Source: Vicinamibacteraceae bacterium
Lineage (GTDB): Bacteria; Planctomycetota; Phycisphaerae; Phycisphaerales; UBA5793
DNA: 64,000 bases
Assembly: GCA_011525805.1 (NCBI GenBank)
Contig: WYBR01000033.1
Coordinates: 92,518 to 156,517 of the forward strand
Direction: 5' to 3'
Shown: one piece after another, positions 49,952 to 58,967 of the stretch
Position numbering within the stretch: the stretch's first letter is position 1
Layout of the letters: every line of letters starts with the position of its first letter
Notes under the pieces: generated by a model
What the model was told of the DNA's origin: nothing
The model's input: only the letters and a program-made list of their open reading frames with translations
The model's database searches: none
Program-made: the position numbers and the translations under genes

Positions 49952-52852
49952 TCACCGCACCTCCTCGCCGCTGATAATGACGCGCTCGATGCGCGAGGCG
50001 GCGTCGAAGGGGTGGCCGGTGAAGATGACGAGGTCGCCGTCCTTGCCCGGCTCGATTGAGCCGACGCGGTCGTCGATGCGGTACATCCTCGCCGCCCCGA
50101 TCGTCATGGCTTCGAGAACCGCCTCGGCGGACATGCCTCGATTGACGGCGTACAGGCCGACGGTCGGCAGCGTGCGGGCGCCGTCCTCGGCGTTGCTCTG
50201 GAAGGCGACGGGAATACCGCGGCGAACGAGGTCGTCGCCCTGGTGATAGGGCTGGCGCTTCTCGGCCCGCAGGACTTCCGGAGGGAGCACGACCGACGCC
50301 TTCTTCTCCTTCATCTTCTCCGCGGCCAGCCTCGCCTCTTCGGCTCCGAGGAAGACGATGTGCTCGATCTTGTACTGATCGGCGAGGACGGCGAGAACCT
50401 CCTCGATCTCGCGCGACGTGCCCGCCGACACCAGCGCCGGGATGCGATTGGTGAGCAACGCGCGGATGGGTTCGAGGTTTTCATCGACGGGCGGCGGGAG
50501 CGGCCGGCCGTCTTCGCCCGTGGTCTTGCGGCGGGTGCGCGTCACGCTGAACTGCGTGCTCTCCTTGTCCACGCGGCGCAACTCGATGTCCACCTGGATG
50601 ATGCCGCGCAAGCCGGCCGTGCCCTTGATGTGGTCCGGCTCGACGATCTCGCCCTCCCAGAAGGGAGGCGCGGGCAGGTCGACGGGAGCGTCGATCTCGA
50701 CGGTGCCGGTGATTTTCTTTCCGCTGAGCGTGCCGGTGATCTTGTGATTGAACTCCGTCGCTTCGACAGGCTCGACGAGGCGGCCTTCGATCTGCGTGCC
50801 CTTGAGATTGAGCGACACCTTGCCATCAACCGGCTCGGGCATGGGGCCGCCTGTGGCCCGCACCGTCCACGTGCCGGTGATGGGATCATCCTCGACCTTC
50901 TGCTCGGCGACTTCCTCGGTCTTGGGTTTTTCGACGGGTTCGAGTTTGCCTTCGGCCTTCTTCTTCTCCCACTCGGCGAGGTCCTTCTCGTACTTCAGCC
51001 ACGTATCGAGGTACTTCTTTCCGGCGTCGAGGGGCTGCTTGAGCGAGTTGGCGATGGACTTGGGATCATTGCCGCGGACGTCGAAGGCGACGGCGGCGGT
51101 GTCCCTGACGATCTCGCTGCGTTCCGAACGCGGCAGCGGGCGAAACGTCTTTACCGCCGTGAGCCGTGAGCCGCGCCCGTGGAATCGGTAAGGGCCGGCC
51201 ACCACCGTCGTGACGCCTGCCGACGCGACGCGATGATCCATCACGTCCGTGACCCCGTAGAGCGGCGCGAGAGAGAGATTCGGCGCCAGCGCGCCGTTGT
51301 CGCCTTCGAGGCCCAGGTGGCCGAAGGCGTCGATGAAGCCCGGCGCGATGAAGGCGTCGGGGCCGGCGTCGATGAGCTGGGCGCCGGCAGGCACGGGCAC
51401 GCGCTTGCCGACGGAGACGATGCGCCCGTCTTCAATGAGCACCTGCCCATCTTCGAGCCAGTCGTTGGGGCCTCTCCAGATTGTCCCGCCGCGCACCACG
51501 ACGGATCGCTCAGCCGCCAGGCGAGCGCCGGGCTCTTCGGGGCGCACATCGATGTCGTACGCGAGGCGCCCGCCCGCGTAGACGCGCTGCACGTGCGTGG
51601 TCGTCGCCAGCGGATCGCCGTTGAGAACGATGAGATCCGCGACGGTTCCCGGCGCAAGCGAGCCGACGCGGTCGGCCACGCCGAGCAATTCAGCCGGGAC
51701 GATCGTGAGTGCTTCAATGATGGTTCGTTCGCTCAGGCCGGCGCGCCGGGCGGTGGCGGCGGCGAGTCGCAGATCGCCGAGCGACCCATCGGACATCGCC
51801 AGCGCGAGGCGCACGCCTTCGAGTGCGGAAAGATCTTCAACGTCGGGGACGAGGGCGTCGGGATCGGAGCCGACGTTGCCGCCTGGCGCGCGGAACGCGG
51901 CGTCGATGGTGTAGACGAGGGGCGTGCCGGAAAGTCGGAGTTCATTCGCCACATCCGCCGACTCGAAGCCCCCGACGAGATAACCCGAGCGCCCGTTAGC
52001 GGCGAGGAACGAGAGTGCGCCGACGATGTCCTGGGCCAGGTGCGCCTGCACGCGCAGCGGGTGCTTGGCGTTCCACAGCCGGTCGAGCGTTTCAGCCTGG
52101 TAGTCGAAGTCGGCGCCGGGCGCCCGAGGAGACGTTGCCGCAGCGATCGCCTCGCGCAGAGCGAGGTACTGGCCCAGGCGCGTCGAGGGGCGCTGGCGCT
52201 GCGCCGGCTCGATGGCATTGTCGGGCGAGGGCTTGGTCAGGTACTCGACGAGGTTGGGTGGATTGAAGACCGACTCGCCCAGCGTGATCGTCAAATCGCT
52301 CGAATCGCGCAGCACGCGCTGGCTGGCCGGTCCGCCGAGGCGCACGACCGCCCCCTGCCCGCTCACGAGGCGATGCCAGCCCGGCGAGAGGTGAACGGTC
52401 GTCACGCCGGCCGCGAGCACGGCGCGATAGTCGTCATAGAGGTCGAACGAATCGACAGCGCGGTAGTCGGCGGAGATGCTCGCCTCGCCGCGATGCGGCC
52501 CGACGAGATTCGACGACGCCGCGACCAGCCCCGGCATGATCGTCGCGTCGGGCAGGTGCGTGACGGGCACATCCGCAGGGATCTGCAGCGAAGATGCGGG
52601 CCCGACCTCGACGATGCGCCCGTCAACGATGAGTATCACGCCGTCTTCGATGACCCAGTCAAGCCCCGGCGCCACGGGCATTATGCGCCCGGCGCGAATC
52701 GCCAGCGTCGGGCCGTCCGCACGCGCGGCAGTCGACGCAAGACCAAGCAGGAGGGGCAATGCGAAGGCGCAAGCGGCTGCGAAGCGCGCGAGTGAGCCGC
52801 TTGCGTTGTCGGCTCGCCCGAGCAGAGTCGCGAACAGGCGCGGGCGACTCAT
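49952..52852 (-). CDS. Double amidohydrolase-fold protein D, both metal motifs lost
   Basis: 966 residues from ATG 52852 (GGGAGG seven bases upstream, inside the previous gene's Gly-rich tail). A signal peptide is followed by two complete amidohydrolase-like units (about 45-440 and 445-966), each with an N-terminal composite segment and a GSL/GSIEPGxxADL-type end. The beta-1 motifs are MPGLVAASSNLVG and APGFIDAFGHLG, so neither unit has HxH. The second unit contains a Lys/Glu helix and a beta-rich insertion (about 655-760, starting DPITGTWTV) that looks like a small barrel. It overlaps both its upstream gene (four bases) and an alternative start of gene C. Fusion by tandem duplication is the simplest explanation. 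Confidence 0.87.
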   Translation of the reverse strand: MSRPRLFATLLGRADNASGSLARFAAACAFALPLLLGLASTAARADGPTLAIRAGRIMPVAPGLDWVIEDGVILIVDGRIVEVGPASSLQIPADVPVTHLPDATIMPGLVAASSNLVGPHRGEASISADYRAVDSFDLYDDYRAVLAAGVTTVHLSPGWHRLVSGQGAVVRLGGPASQRVLRDSSDLTITLGESVFNPPNLVEYLTKPSPDNAIEPAQRQRPSTRLGQYLALREAIAAATSPRAPGADFDYQAETLDRLWNAKHPLRVQAHLAQDIVGALSFLAANGRSGYLVGGFESADVANELRLSGTPLVYTIDAAFRAPGGNVGSDPDALVPDVEDLSALEGVRLALAMSDGSLGDLRLAAATARRAGLSERTIIEALTIVPAELLGVADRVGSLAPGTVADLIVLNGDPLATTTHVQRVYAGGRLAYDIDVRPEEPGARLAAERSVVVRGGTIWRGPNDWLEDGQVLIEDGRIVSVGKRVPVPAGAQLIDAGPDAFIAPGFIDAFGHLGLEGDNGALAPNLSLAPLYGVTDVMDHRVASAGVTTVVAGPYRFHGRGSRLTAVKTFRPLPRSERSEIVRDTAAVAFDVRGNDPKSIANSLKQPLDAGKKYLDTWLKYEKDLAEWEKKKAEGKLEPVEKPKTEEVAEQKVEDDPITGTWTVRATGGPMPEPVDGKVSLNLKGTQIEGRLVEPVEATEFNHKITGTLSGKKITGTVEIDAPVDLPAPPFWEGEIVEPDHIKGTAGLRGIIQVDIELRRVDKESTQFSVTRTRRKTTGEDGRPLPPPVDENLEPIRALLTNRIPALVSAGTSREIEEVLAVLADQYKIEHIVFLGAEEARLAAEKMKEKKASVVLPPEVLRAEKRQPYHQGDDLVRRGIPVAFQSNAEDGARTLPTVGLYAVNRGMSAEAVLEAMTIGAARMYRIDDRVGSIEPGKDGDLVIFTGHPFDAASRIERVIISGEEVR

Positions 52853-54345
52853 CGGCCGCCTCCCCCGCCGCGCCGCGGTCGCGCATTCTCCGCGGGGGAC
52901 GTGCTCTCCGCGGGCTTGGACTCTTCGGTCGGCTTGGGCTCGGCGTTCTGGCCATCCGCGGGAGCGCTCTCCTTCTTCGCTTCCTCGGCGGCCTGGCGCT
53001 TCGCCTCATCCGCTTCCTTCGCCACGCCCTCCAGGCGGAGCAATTCTTCGAGGCGAGGGTCGTCGCTGCGGTCGTAGGCGAGGATGCCGTCGATGTAGAC
53101 CTGCTCGACCCACGAGTTGAAGTCGAGGGGATCGCCGTTGTAGATGGTGAGATTGGCGACCTTGCCCGCTTCGATGGAGCCGAGGCGGTCGCCCAGGCCC
53201 ATCATCTTGGCGGCGTTGAGGGTGATGGCTTCGAGGGCCGTCTGCCTCGGAATACCGTGGCGCACGCACAGGGCGGCCTGGTAGGTCAGGTAGCGCTCGG
53301 CCATCGAGGAGTTTGGATTGGGCTGGAGGGCGAACATCAGCCCCGCTTCGTGGATCTTCGCCGGGATGAAGGTCTCACGGATCTCGCCGGTCACGCTGTC
53401 GCGCTCGCGATGGAAGAGGTCTTCGGGGAGGATGACGGGCCGGCCGGCTTTCTTGAGTTCGCCGATGGCCTTGAAGGTGTCCGAGCCGAGGGCAAAGACC
53501 GTCTTTTCGAAGAACCCGTGCTCAGTGGCGAGTTGGACGGCCGGGGCGACGTCCATCGCAGACCCGACGTTGATCCACGCGATCAGGTCGCCGCGCTTGA
53601 GGCGCATGAGGTTTCGATGCTGATCGTCGTGGTCGGCGTCGGTGAGGAGTTTGCGGCCGCGCTGCCGCGCCTCGGCCGGGCCGACGTCCACCTTCTTGTT
53701 TTCCTTCGAGAGCGATTCCTCGTACTTCTGCTCGGCGATCGTCTCGGTGTATTCGTCGAGTTCGCGGAAGGTCTCGCGGAAGGTGGCCATCTGCTGCATG
53801 CGGTCGTAGCCGCCGCGAGGCGAGATGCTCATCTTGAGGGCGAGGCCGGCGGCGACGGCCATCTCGTCGGGCGTCAGGCCGATGGGCCGCACGGCGCGGC
53901 TGAGTCCGCCGATGACCGTGCTGTCGGCCTGGATGACGTGAATCGTCGTGATGCCGTCGCGCAGGGCGTCCTCGAAGTAGAGGCGCGAGGGGTCCATGGC
54001 GTCGGCGACGTCAAGGAAAGGCGCGACGGGCAGCGTCTCGTTGGGCACGTCAAGGCCGCGCCAGGACTGCGGCTCAATCAGCCCCGGCATGATGACCTTG
54101 CCGGTGCAGTCGATCTCCATCGCGTCGAAGGGAATCTTGGCGTCCGCGCCGACGGCGGTGATCCGGCCATGCTCGATGAGGATCGTGGCGCCTTCGAGGT
54201 CAGGGCCGGCGACGGGAATGACGCGGGCGCCGGTGAGGGCGATCTTCGCCGGCGGCTCGGCGGCTCGAGCGGGCCGCGCCGGTGCGGAGAGAATTCCAGC
54301 CGCGACGATCGCAGCGCCGAGCAGGCCACGGAACATCGGTTTCAT
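52849..54345 (-). CDS. Amidohydrolase-fold protein E, metal motif lost
   Basis: 498 residues from ATG 54345 (GAAGGA seven bases upstream); a TTG directly before it is not needed. Signal peptide MFRGLLGAAIVAAGIL ending ARA. N-terminal composite domain IALTGARVIPVAGPDLEG. Beta-1 reads MPGLIEPQSWRGLD, and the late Asp region reads FALQPNPNSSM. C-terminal GSIEAGKVANLTIYNGD is intact. A long acidic/Lys-rich and Pro/Ser-rich tail (about 435-498) ends in RPRRGGGGGR; its Gly/Arg codons create the ribosome site for gene D. Exported, likely non-catalytic. Confidence 0.86.
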   Translation of the reverse strand: MKPMFRGLLGAAIVAAGILSAPARPARAAEPPAKIALTGARVIPVAGPDLEGATILIEHGRITAVGADAKIPFDAMEIDCTGKVIMPGLIEPQSWRGLDVPNETLPVAPFLDVADAMDPSRLYFEDALRDGITTIHVIQADSTVIGGLSRAVRPIGLTPDEMAVAAGLALKMSISPRGGYDRMQQMATFRETFRELDEYTETIAEQKYEESLSKENKKVDVGPAEARQRGRKLLTDADHDDQHRNLMRLKRGDLIAWINVGSAMDVAPAVQLATEHGFFEKTVFALGSDTFKAIGELKKAGRPVILPEDLFHRERDSVTGEIRETFIPAKIHEAGLMFALQPNPNSSMAERYLTYQAALCVRHGIPRQTALEAITLNAAKMMGLGDRLGSIEAGKVANLTIYNGDPLDFNSWVEQVYIDGILAYDRSDDPRLEELLRLEGVAKEADEAKRQAAEEAKKESAPADGQNAEPKPTEESKPAESTSPAENARPRRGGGGGR

Positions 54346-54377
54346 CAATCATCCTTCCCGGTTGACGAGAGAGCAGA

Positions 54378-54431
54378 AGCGAGCCGCGCCGTTCTCGACG
54401 CGACAGCGAGCCGCGTCGTCCCCGACGCGCG
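54378..54431. repeat. Two adjacent 27-bp direct repeats
   Basis: Units 54378-54404 and 54405-54431 share 22 of 27 bases (AGCGAGCCGCG...CGACGCG). They fill the gap between genes E and F. Origin and role unknown; probably a local duplication. Confidence 0.6.
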
Positions 54432-54472
54432 GTTTCGTACGACGATCGAACGCGCGTACGCGCCGTGAAGAG

Positions 54473-56074
54473 TCAGCGAGCGTCATGAACGACTTTCCCA
54501 TCCATCACGACGGCGACGGGGCGCGAGGTCGCCTCGAAGGGCCGGCCGCTCCACACCACCACGTCGCCGCGCTTGCCGACCTCGATCGACCCTGCCTGGT
54601 CCGCCACGCCGAGCATCTTCGCCGGTGTGAGCGTGACGGCTTTGAGTGCATTCTCGAATGACACGCCGGAGCGCATCGCATACATGGCCTGCCGCGCCAG
54701 ACCGTCTTCTTCGCGCAGGTCCATGGCGGTGAGCGCCGTTTCCGCGCCGGCGTCGAAGAGCATCGCCACCGTGGAGAGGCGCGACTCGCGAGTCTCTTCA
54801 GAGAAGGCGCGCACGCCGTTGGGATCGACGTAGATCGGGCCGAAGATCACCGGCGCCTTGGCGTTGACGATCGTCGGGAGGCACTTGTACGCTTCCGTCG
54901 CCTCAACGAGCGTGAACGAAAGACCGAACTCGCCGGCGAGACGGACCGCAGCCTCGATGTCGCGCTGAAGGCGCGCCTTGAGGCGCAGCGGCGTCTGCCC
55001 GGCGCGGATCGAGCCGAGCAACTCGTACGCCTCGGCCGGCGGCGCATCCGCCCCCGTCACCGCGTGGCCGGCCAGGCCCTTCTCCGCGTCGTAGAACGCC
55101 TTGCGGAAGACCCACGCCACCCCCATGCGCGAGTTCGGCCGGCGGGTGCGGTTGCTCACAAAACTGCCGAAAGGAGACTGGTTGCCCGGGCCGACGCGGA
55201 AGGAATCCGAGCCGAACGAGGCCGTCACATCGGCGGCGTCATTGAGGACGCGCGTGTTCATCGGCCCGGCCGTGCGAATCACGGCGCCGCGCGGCCCGAT
55301 CACCGCGGCCGAGTCCGGCGCGGCGAACACCGTCGTCACTCCCCCGCGCACCAGGCGATCGAAGTCCGGCGAGCGGAAGTTGATCGTGTCGATCACGAGC
55401 GTGTGCGGCACGACCTCGGAGGAGGACTCAACGAGCGAGGATCGCGGCGCCAGGCCAGAGGCGTAGAGCGCGTGCTCCTCCTCCGACAGGATCACCTGCC
55501 CGCAGGTGGGGCAGATCGTCCCTTCGCCGAGGAACTCGTGCATCGCCGCCATGGCGCAAGTGTCGAGCGCGCAGCAGGCCAGGCCGCCCGCATCCACAGG
55601 CTCCTCGACCCACGTCAGGATCGGAGCGGCGAGGGGATCGCCGGTCGCGGCGTCGCCGTGATCGTGTCCGTCGTGCTCGTCGTGTTCCGTTGTGAAGTCC
55701 GGCGGGGGAGGCGTCGGCTGGCGCGGCCGGCCGCCGCGGGCTTCGGCCGTGATCCGGTCCGTCGGCTCGAGCAGGGCGCAGGCGTCGATGAGGCCCGGAG
55801 TCACGCTGCCGCCTTCGAGTTCGATGATCGTTGCGCCGCGCGGCACGGCGAGGTCCATCCCCCCCACTGCCGCGATCTTCCCGTCTCGGATGATGACGAT
55901 GCCCTTGTCAATGTCCGGCCCGCCGCTGAAGCGGCCGTGGATCGACACGCCGCGAATGACGAGTACGTCCTGTGCGACGGCCGGCGCCGCGGCGCAGGCA
56001 AGCGCGAGCGCTGCAGCCTTGAGAAGTGACCAGTGTCCGAATGCTCGTGTTGCGATTGCGTGCGGTCGCGACAT
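54473..56074 (-). CDS. Amidohydrolase-fold protein F with Cys/His-rich insertion, metal motif lost
   Basis: 533 residues from ATG 56074 (AAAGGAGG six bases upstream). Signal peptide LLKAAALALACAAAPAVAQ. Beta-1 reads TPGLIDACALLEP. An insertion of about 75 residues follows (about 115-195). It contains a His/Asp cluster (EHDEHDGHDHGD), then a Cys cluster (GLACCALDTCAMAAMH) and a CPTCG pair, the look of a metal-binding, zinc-ribbon-like module. The barrel then resumes (LVIDTINFRSPDFDRLV). The late Asp may survive in LTAMDLREEDG. C-terminal GSIEVGKRGDVVVWSGRP is intact. The insertion could hold or deliver metal to a partner enzyme; that is inference. Confidence 0.86.
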   Translation of the reverse strand: MSRPHAIATRAFGHWSLLKAAALALACAAAPAVAQDVLVIRGVSIHGRFSGGPDIDKGIVIIRDGKIAAVGGMDLAVPRGATIIELEGGSVTPGLIDACALLEPTDRITAEARGGRPRQPTPPPPDFTTEHDEHDGHDHGDAATGDPLAAPILTWVEEPVDAGGLACCALDTCAMAAMHEFLGEGTICPTCGQVILSEEEHALYASGLAPRSSLVESSSEVVPHTLVIDTINFRSPDFDRLVRGGVTTVFAAPDSAAVIGPRGAVIRTAGPMNTRVLNDAADVTASFGSDSFRVGPGNQSPFGSFVSNRTRRPNSRMGVAWVFRKAFYDAEKGLAGHAVTGADAPPAEAYELLGSIRAGQTPLRLKARLQRDIEAAVRLAGEFGLSFTLVEATEAYKCLPTIVNAKAPVIFGPIYVDPNGVRAFSEETRESRLSTVAMLFDAGAETALTAMDLREEDGLARQAMYAMRSGVSFENALKAVTLTPAKMLGVADQAGSIEVGKRGDVVVWSGRPFEATSRPVAVVMDGKVVHDAR

Positions 56075-56112
56075 GACCGCCTCCTTTCCGCCCGGCCGAT
56101 GGACCGGGACGA

Positions 56113-57300
56113 CTACTCCTCCCACGCCTTCCAGCCGTCAGCCTCCTGAGGCGCCTGCGGCGGCGCCTGATGCACTCGCTCACCGGCGATCCAGACTTCG
56201 ACCACGCGCGAGTCGAGGCGAAGCGGATCGCCGGAGAAGATGACGATGTCGGCGTCGGCGCCGGGCGTGAGGGCGCCGACGCGATTGCCCAGGCCCGCGG
56301 CTCGGGCGGCGTTGATGGTCAGCCCGCGGCGCGCCGCGGCCGGATCGAGGCCGTAGCGCACCGCCAGCGCGGCGCTCAAACGCAGCGCGTCGGCCTCCAG
56401 AAACGGCAGGCCGCCGCAGAACGCGACTTCGCATCCCGCCGAAACAAGGCGAGCCGGGCCCGCGAGCAACCGAAGTTCAGATGAATAAGTATACGGACCG
56501 ACGACGACAAGGGCCTTGGCCTGACCGAGTTCGGAGGCCGTCTCGACGGCATCGCTCGCGTGGCGGAAGACGGGCGCCAGGCTGTACTGCCCGAAGAGGC
56601 GCAGCGCGGCGTCGACGTCTTCCGCGGAGTCGGCTTCGACGATCACGTCGAGTTCGCCGCGCGCCATCCGGGCGAGGCGCGAGGCGCCGCCCTCGGCTTT
56701 CGCCGCCCGCATGGCTTCGCGAAGTTCGTGCAGCACGCCGGCCCGGGAGGTCGGCCCGAGATCGACGTCCCATGAGCCCGGCCCGAGGGTCACCGCCAGC
56801 GGGCCTTCGCCGCGGATGATGCGCTCCGCTCCCGACGGGGAGATGGTGCGCACCGTGGCCGCGGAGCCGGAGATGATGCCGCTGGGCGCGGGGCGGATCA
56901 TCGCGGCCGTGACGCCCGCCTGCCCCGCCGCACGCAGGGCGGGGCTGAGCGCATCAAGGGCCTCAACGACCGAAGCATCAGGGTCGAAGACACTCTTGCG
57001 CTCGATGTTGTCGCCGACAACACCGAGCGTCGAGGCGGCGTCGATGAGGCCAGGACTGATGACGCCCGACTCGAAACGAATCGTGCGATCAACGGCCACA
57101 TCGGCCGGCCCCTGAATCACGCGCTCGATGCGCCCGCCGACGATGATGACGGTCACGTCCTTCATCAGCGAGCCGTCCGGTCCGACGGCCCAGGGGGCGC
57201 TGATGGCGGTGCGCGGCTGGCGGGCCTGCGCGGCGCCGGTCATGCCGCAAACCACAAGGCAGCCCATCGCCGCCGTGAAGAGGAAAGACCGGGCGCTCAT
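56113..57300 (-). CDS. Amidohydrolase-fold protein G, metal motif lost
   Basis: 395 residues, the shortest of the set, from ATG 57300 (GGAGGAG upstream), overlapping the stop of gene H by four bases. Signal peptide FTAAMGCLVVCGMTGAAQA. Beta-1 reads SPGLIDAASTLGVVGD and the late region CGGLPFLEADALRL. The central barrel is reduced in length. C-terminal GALTPGADADIVIFSGDPL is intact. The AAARRGLTINAARAAGLGN helix typical of the family is present. Exported, likely non-catalytic. Confidence 0.86.
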   Translation of the reverse strand: MSARSFLFTAAMGCLVVCGMTGAAQARQPRTAISAPWAVGPDGSLMKDVTVIIVGGRIERVIQGPADVAVDRTIRFESGVISPGLIDAASTLGVVGDNIERKSVFDPDASVVEALDALSPALRAAGQAGVTAAMIRPAPSGIISGSAATVRTISPSGAERIIRGEGPLAVTLGPGSWDVDLGPTSRAGVLHELREAMRAAKAEGGASRLARMARGELDVIVEADSAEDVDAALRLFGQYSLAPVFRHASDAVETASELGQAKALVVVGPYTYSSELRLLAGPARLVSAGCEVAFCGGLPFLEADALRLSAALAVRYGLDPAAARRGLTINAARAAGLGNRVGALTPGADADIVIFSGDPLRLDSRVVEVWIAGERVHQAPPQAPQEADGWKAWEE

Positions 57301-58751
57301 TGTTCTTCTCCTCCGGCGGCGCTCTCTGTCGAACCATCATCGCGGAACACCAGCCGTCCGTCGACGTAGACGCGCTGCACGCGGCTGTCCGCCTCGAGCG
57401 GATGGCCGGACCACACGACGAGGTCGGCCGGCCGGCGCGGCTGGAGGCGACCGAAGCGGTCGCCGAGGCCGAGGAAGTCCGCAGCGTCTTTCGTCACGAG
57501 GCTCAGCGGATCGACGCCCGGCACATGGGCGGCGAGCATCTGCGCGTTGAGGAGCAGGAACCGGCCCGCGGCCTGGTCGGTCGCGCCGCTGCCCAGCGCC
57601 CACTTCACCCCTGCCGCGCTGAGCACCGCGGCGGCGTCATCCCGGGCGCGCCGAAACTGGTCGTCGCGGTGCAGGCCGGGACCGAGCATCGAACCGAGCA
57701 CGACGGGAACTTCCGCATCCGCGAGTTGCCGGGCCACGAGGTGCGCCTCGCTGCCGCCCTCGATGGTGACGTCCAGGTTGAACTCCCGCGCCAGGTCGAG
57801 GGCGTTGAGGATGTCGCTGCTGCGGTCGGCCCGAATGCGCACGGGCATCTCGCGGTCAAGCGTCTTGAGAAGCACTTCCGCGCCAGGATCGGTGCCGGGC
57901 TTCTTCGGCTTGGTGATCTCATCCTTCTTCTCCTCGGGCTTGGCGCCCTCGGCGGGGGCGGGCTGCTCGGGGCGCTGCTGCGTCGGCGCGCCGCCGGGGG
58001 CGGGCTTGTCGCCCTCCTTCTTTTCCTTCGCCTCCTTCTCGGCCCGCTCCTTGATCTTCTTCTCGTACTCCTTCAACTCCTCGTCGTAGGTTTCGAGCGA
58101 TTCCCGATAGGACTTCGCGTCCTTGAACTGCTTGCGGAGGGCATCGAGCGTGCTCAAGCGGCGCAGGGCGCTCTCGCCCGAGCCGAGGTCAATGCACAGC
58201 GCCGCATCCTGCCTGACCACCTCGCCGGCCCACCCGCCGCCTTCGCCCGGAGCGAGACGGACAATCGCGCTCGTTCCCACAGCGCCCGAGGCGCCGGTGG
58301 CCGGAAGGTACATCATGGTGACGCCGTTGCGGAACGCTTCGCGGAACATCTCGGCGTTGTAGCGGTCGAAGGCATCGAAGGCTCTGTTGACGGGGCTGGC
58401 GCTGCGCGTGGCCGTCATGCCCAGGGCGCTGCACACGTCGATGAGCCCCGGCGTGACGAACGCGCCCTGGAGATCGATCCGGGTGGCCCGTCCCTGAATC
58501 TCGATCGCCGGGCCGATGTGTTCGATCGACTCGCCGCGAATGACGATCATCGCCGCGGGGGTGGTCTCGCCTCCGGGCCGGAGGATGGTTGCGTTTTCGA
58601 GGACGGTCGCCCGCCCCTGCGGGCCGAAGGTCGGTTGGGCCACCACGGCGGCCGGGGCGGAGAGCGCCAGTCCGAGGCCCGCGACCCGGATCCACGTTGC
58701 TCCGCCGCGCTCCTTACTTCGCTCGCGTCGCCGATGACTCACAACGATCAT
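57297..58751 (-). CDS. Amidohydrolase-fold protein H, metal motif lost; first gene of the array
   Basis: 484 residues from ATG 58751 (GAGGAG six bases upstream); the frame is open far upstream but that part is antisense to the aldolase gene. A twin-basic n-region (RRRERSKER) and hydrophobic AGLGLALSAPAAVVA form the signal peptide. Beta-1 reads TPGLIDVCSALGM. A Lys/Glu coiled coil and Pro-rich insertion lies at about 220-290, similar in style to gene B. The barrel resumes with ADRSSDILNALDLA. C-terminal GRLQPRRPADLVVWSGHPL is intact. A candidate promoter is 80 bases upstream. Likely non-catalytic. Confidence 0.86.
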   Translation of the reverse strand: MIVVSHRRRERSKERGGATWIRVAGLGLALSAPAAVVAQPTFGPQGRATVLENATILRPGGETTPAAMIVIRGESIEHIGPAIEIQGRATRIDLQGAFVTPGLIDVCSALGMTATRSASPVNRAFDAFDRYNAEMFREAFRNGVTMMYLPATGASGAVGTSAIVRLAPGEGGGWAGEVVRQDAALCIDLGSGESALRRLSTLDALRKQFKDAKSYRESLETYDEELKEYEKKIKERAEKEAKEKKEGDKPAPGGAPTQQRPEQPAPAEGAKPEEKKDEITKPKKPGTDPGAEVLLKTLDREMPVRIRADRSSDILNALDLAREFNLDVTIEGGSEAHLVARQLADAEVPVVLGSMLGPGLHRDDQFRRARDDAAAVLSAAGVKWALGSGATDQAAGRFLLLNAQMLAAHVPGVDPLSLVTKDAADFLGLGDRFGRLQPRRPADLVVWSGHPLEADSRVQRVYVDGRLVFRDDGSTESAAGGEEQ

Positions 58752-58832
58752 CCAGTCTCCTCGCTTGGGCGCCTCAGGGGCGCGGCTCGTGGTGATCAGA
58801 CCTGTGGCCAGCCAGACCCGGCGCGGCCTGTC

Positions 58833-58862
58833 AGCATAGCCGGTAAGTCGTTGTAGCACCAA
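58833..58862 (-). promoter_or_regulatory. Candidate promoter of the amidohydrolase array
   Basis: On the minus strand, TTGGTG (58862-58857) and TATGCT (58838-58833) are 18 bases apart. The -10 has the GCTATGCT context seen elsewhere in the window. Transcription would start near 58826, leaving a leader of about 75 bases before gene H. Confidence 0.45.
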
Positions 58863-58955
58863 CCGCCCCAGAGGGTTGCAGGGCGTCTCGATGCCGGCCG
58901 CGTTCCACCGCGACGCCCGCCGGCCCGGCCCGGGGCCTGGGCCGCACGCGGCGAG

Positions 58956-58961
58956 TAGACT
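58956..58961 (+). promoter_or_regulatory. -10-like TAGACT abutting the aldolase start
   Basis: TAGACT ends six bases before ATG 58968, with no ribosome-binding site between. This is the spacing expected for a leaderless transcript. Confidence 0.35.
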
Positions 58962-58967
58962 TGCCGC

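Noticed and set aside
45666..58751. Amidohydrolase array as a set of decaying pseudogenes
   Set aside because: All frames are intact, signal peptides and C-terminal segments are kept, and ribosome sites and overlaps are well formed.
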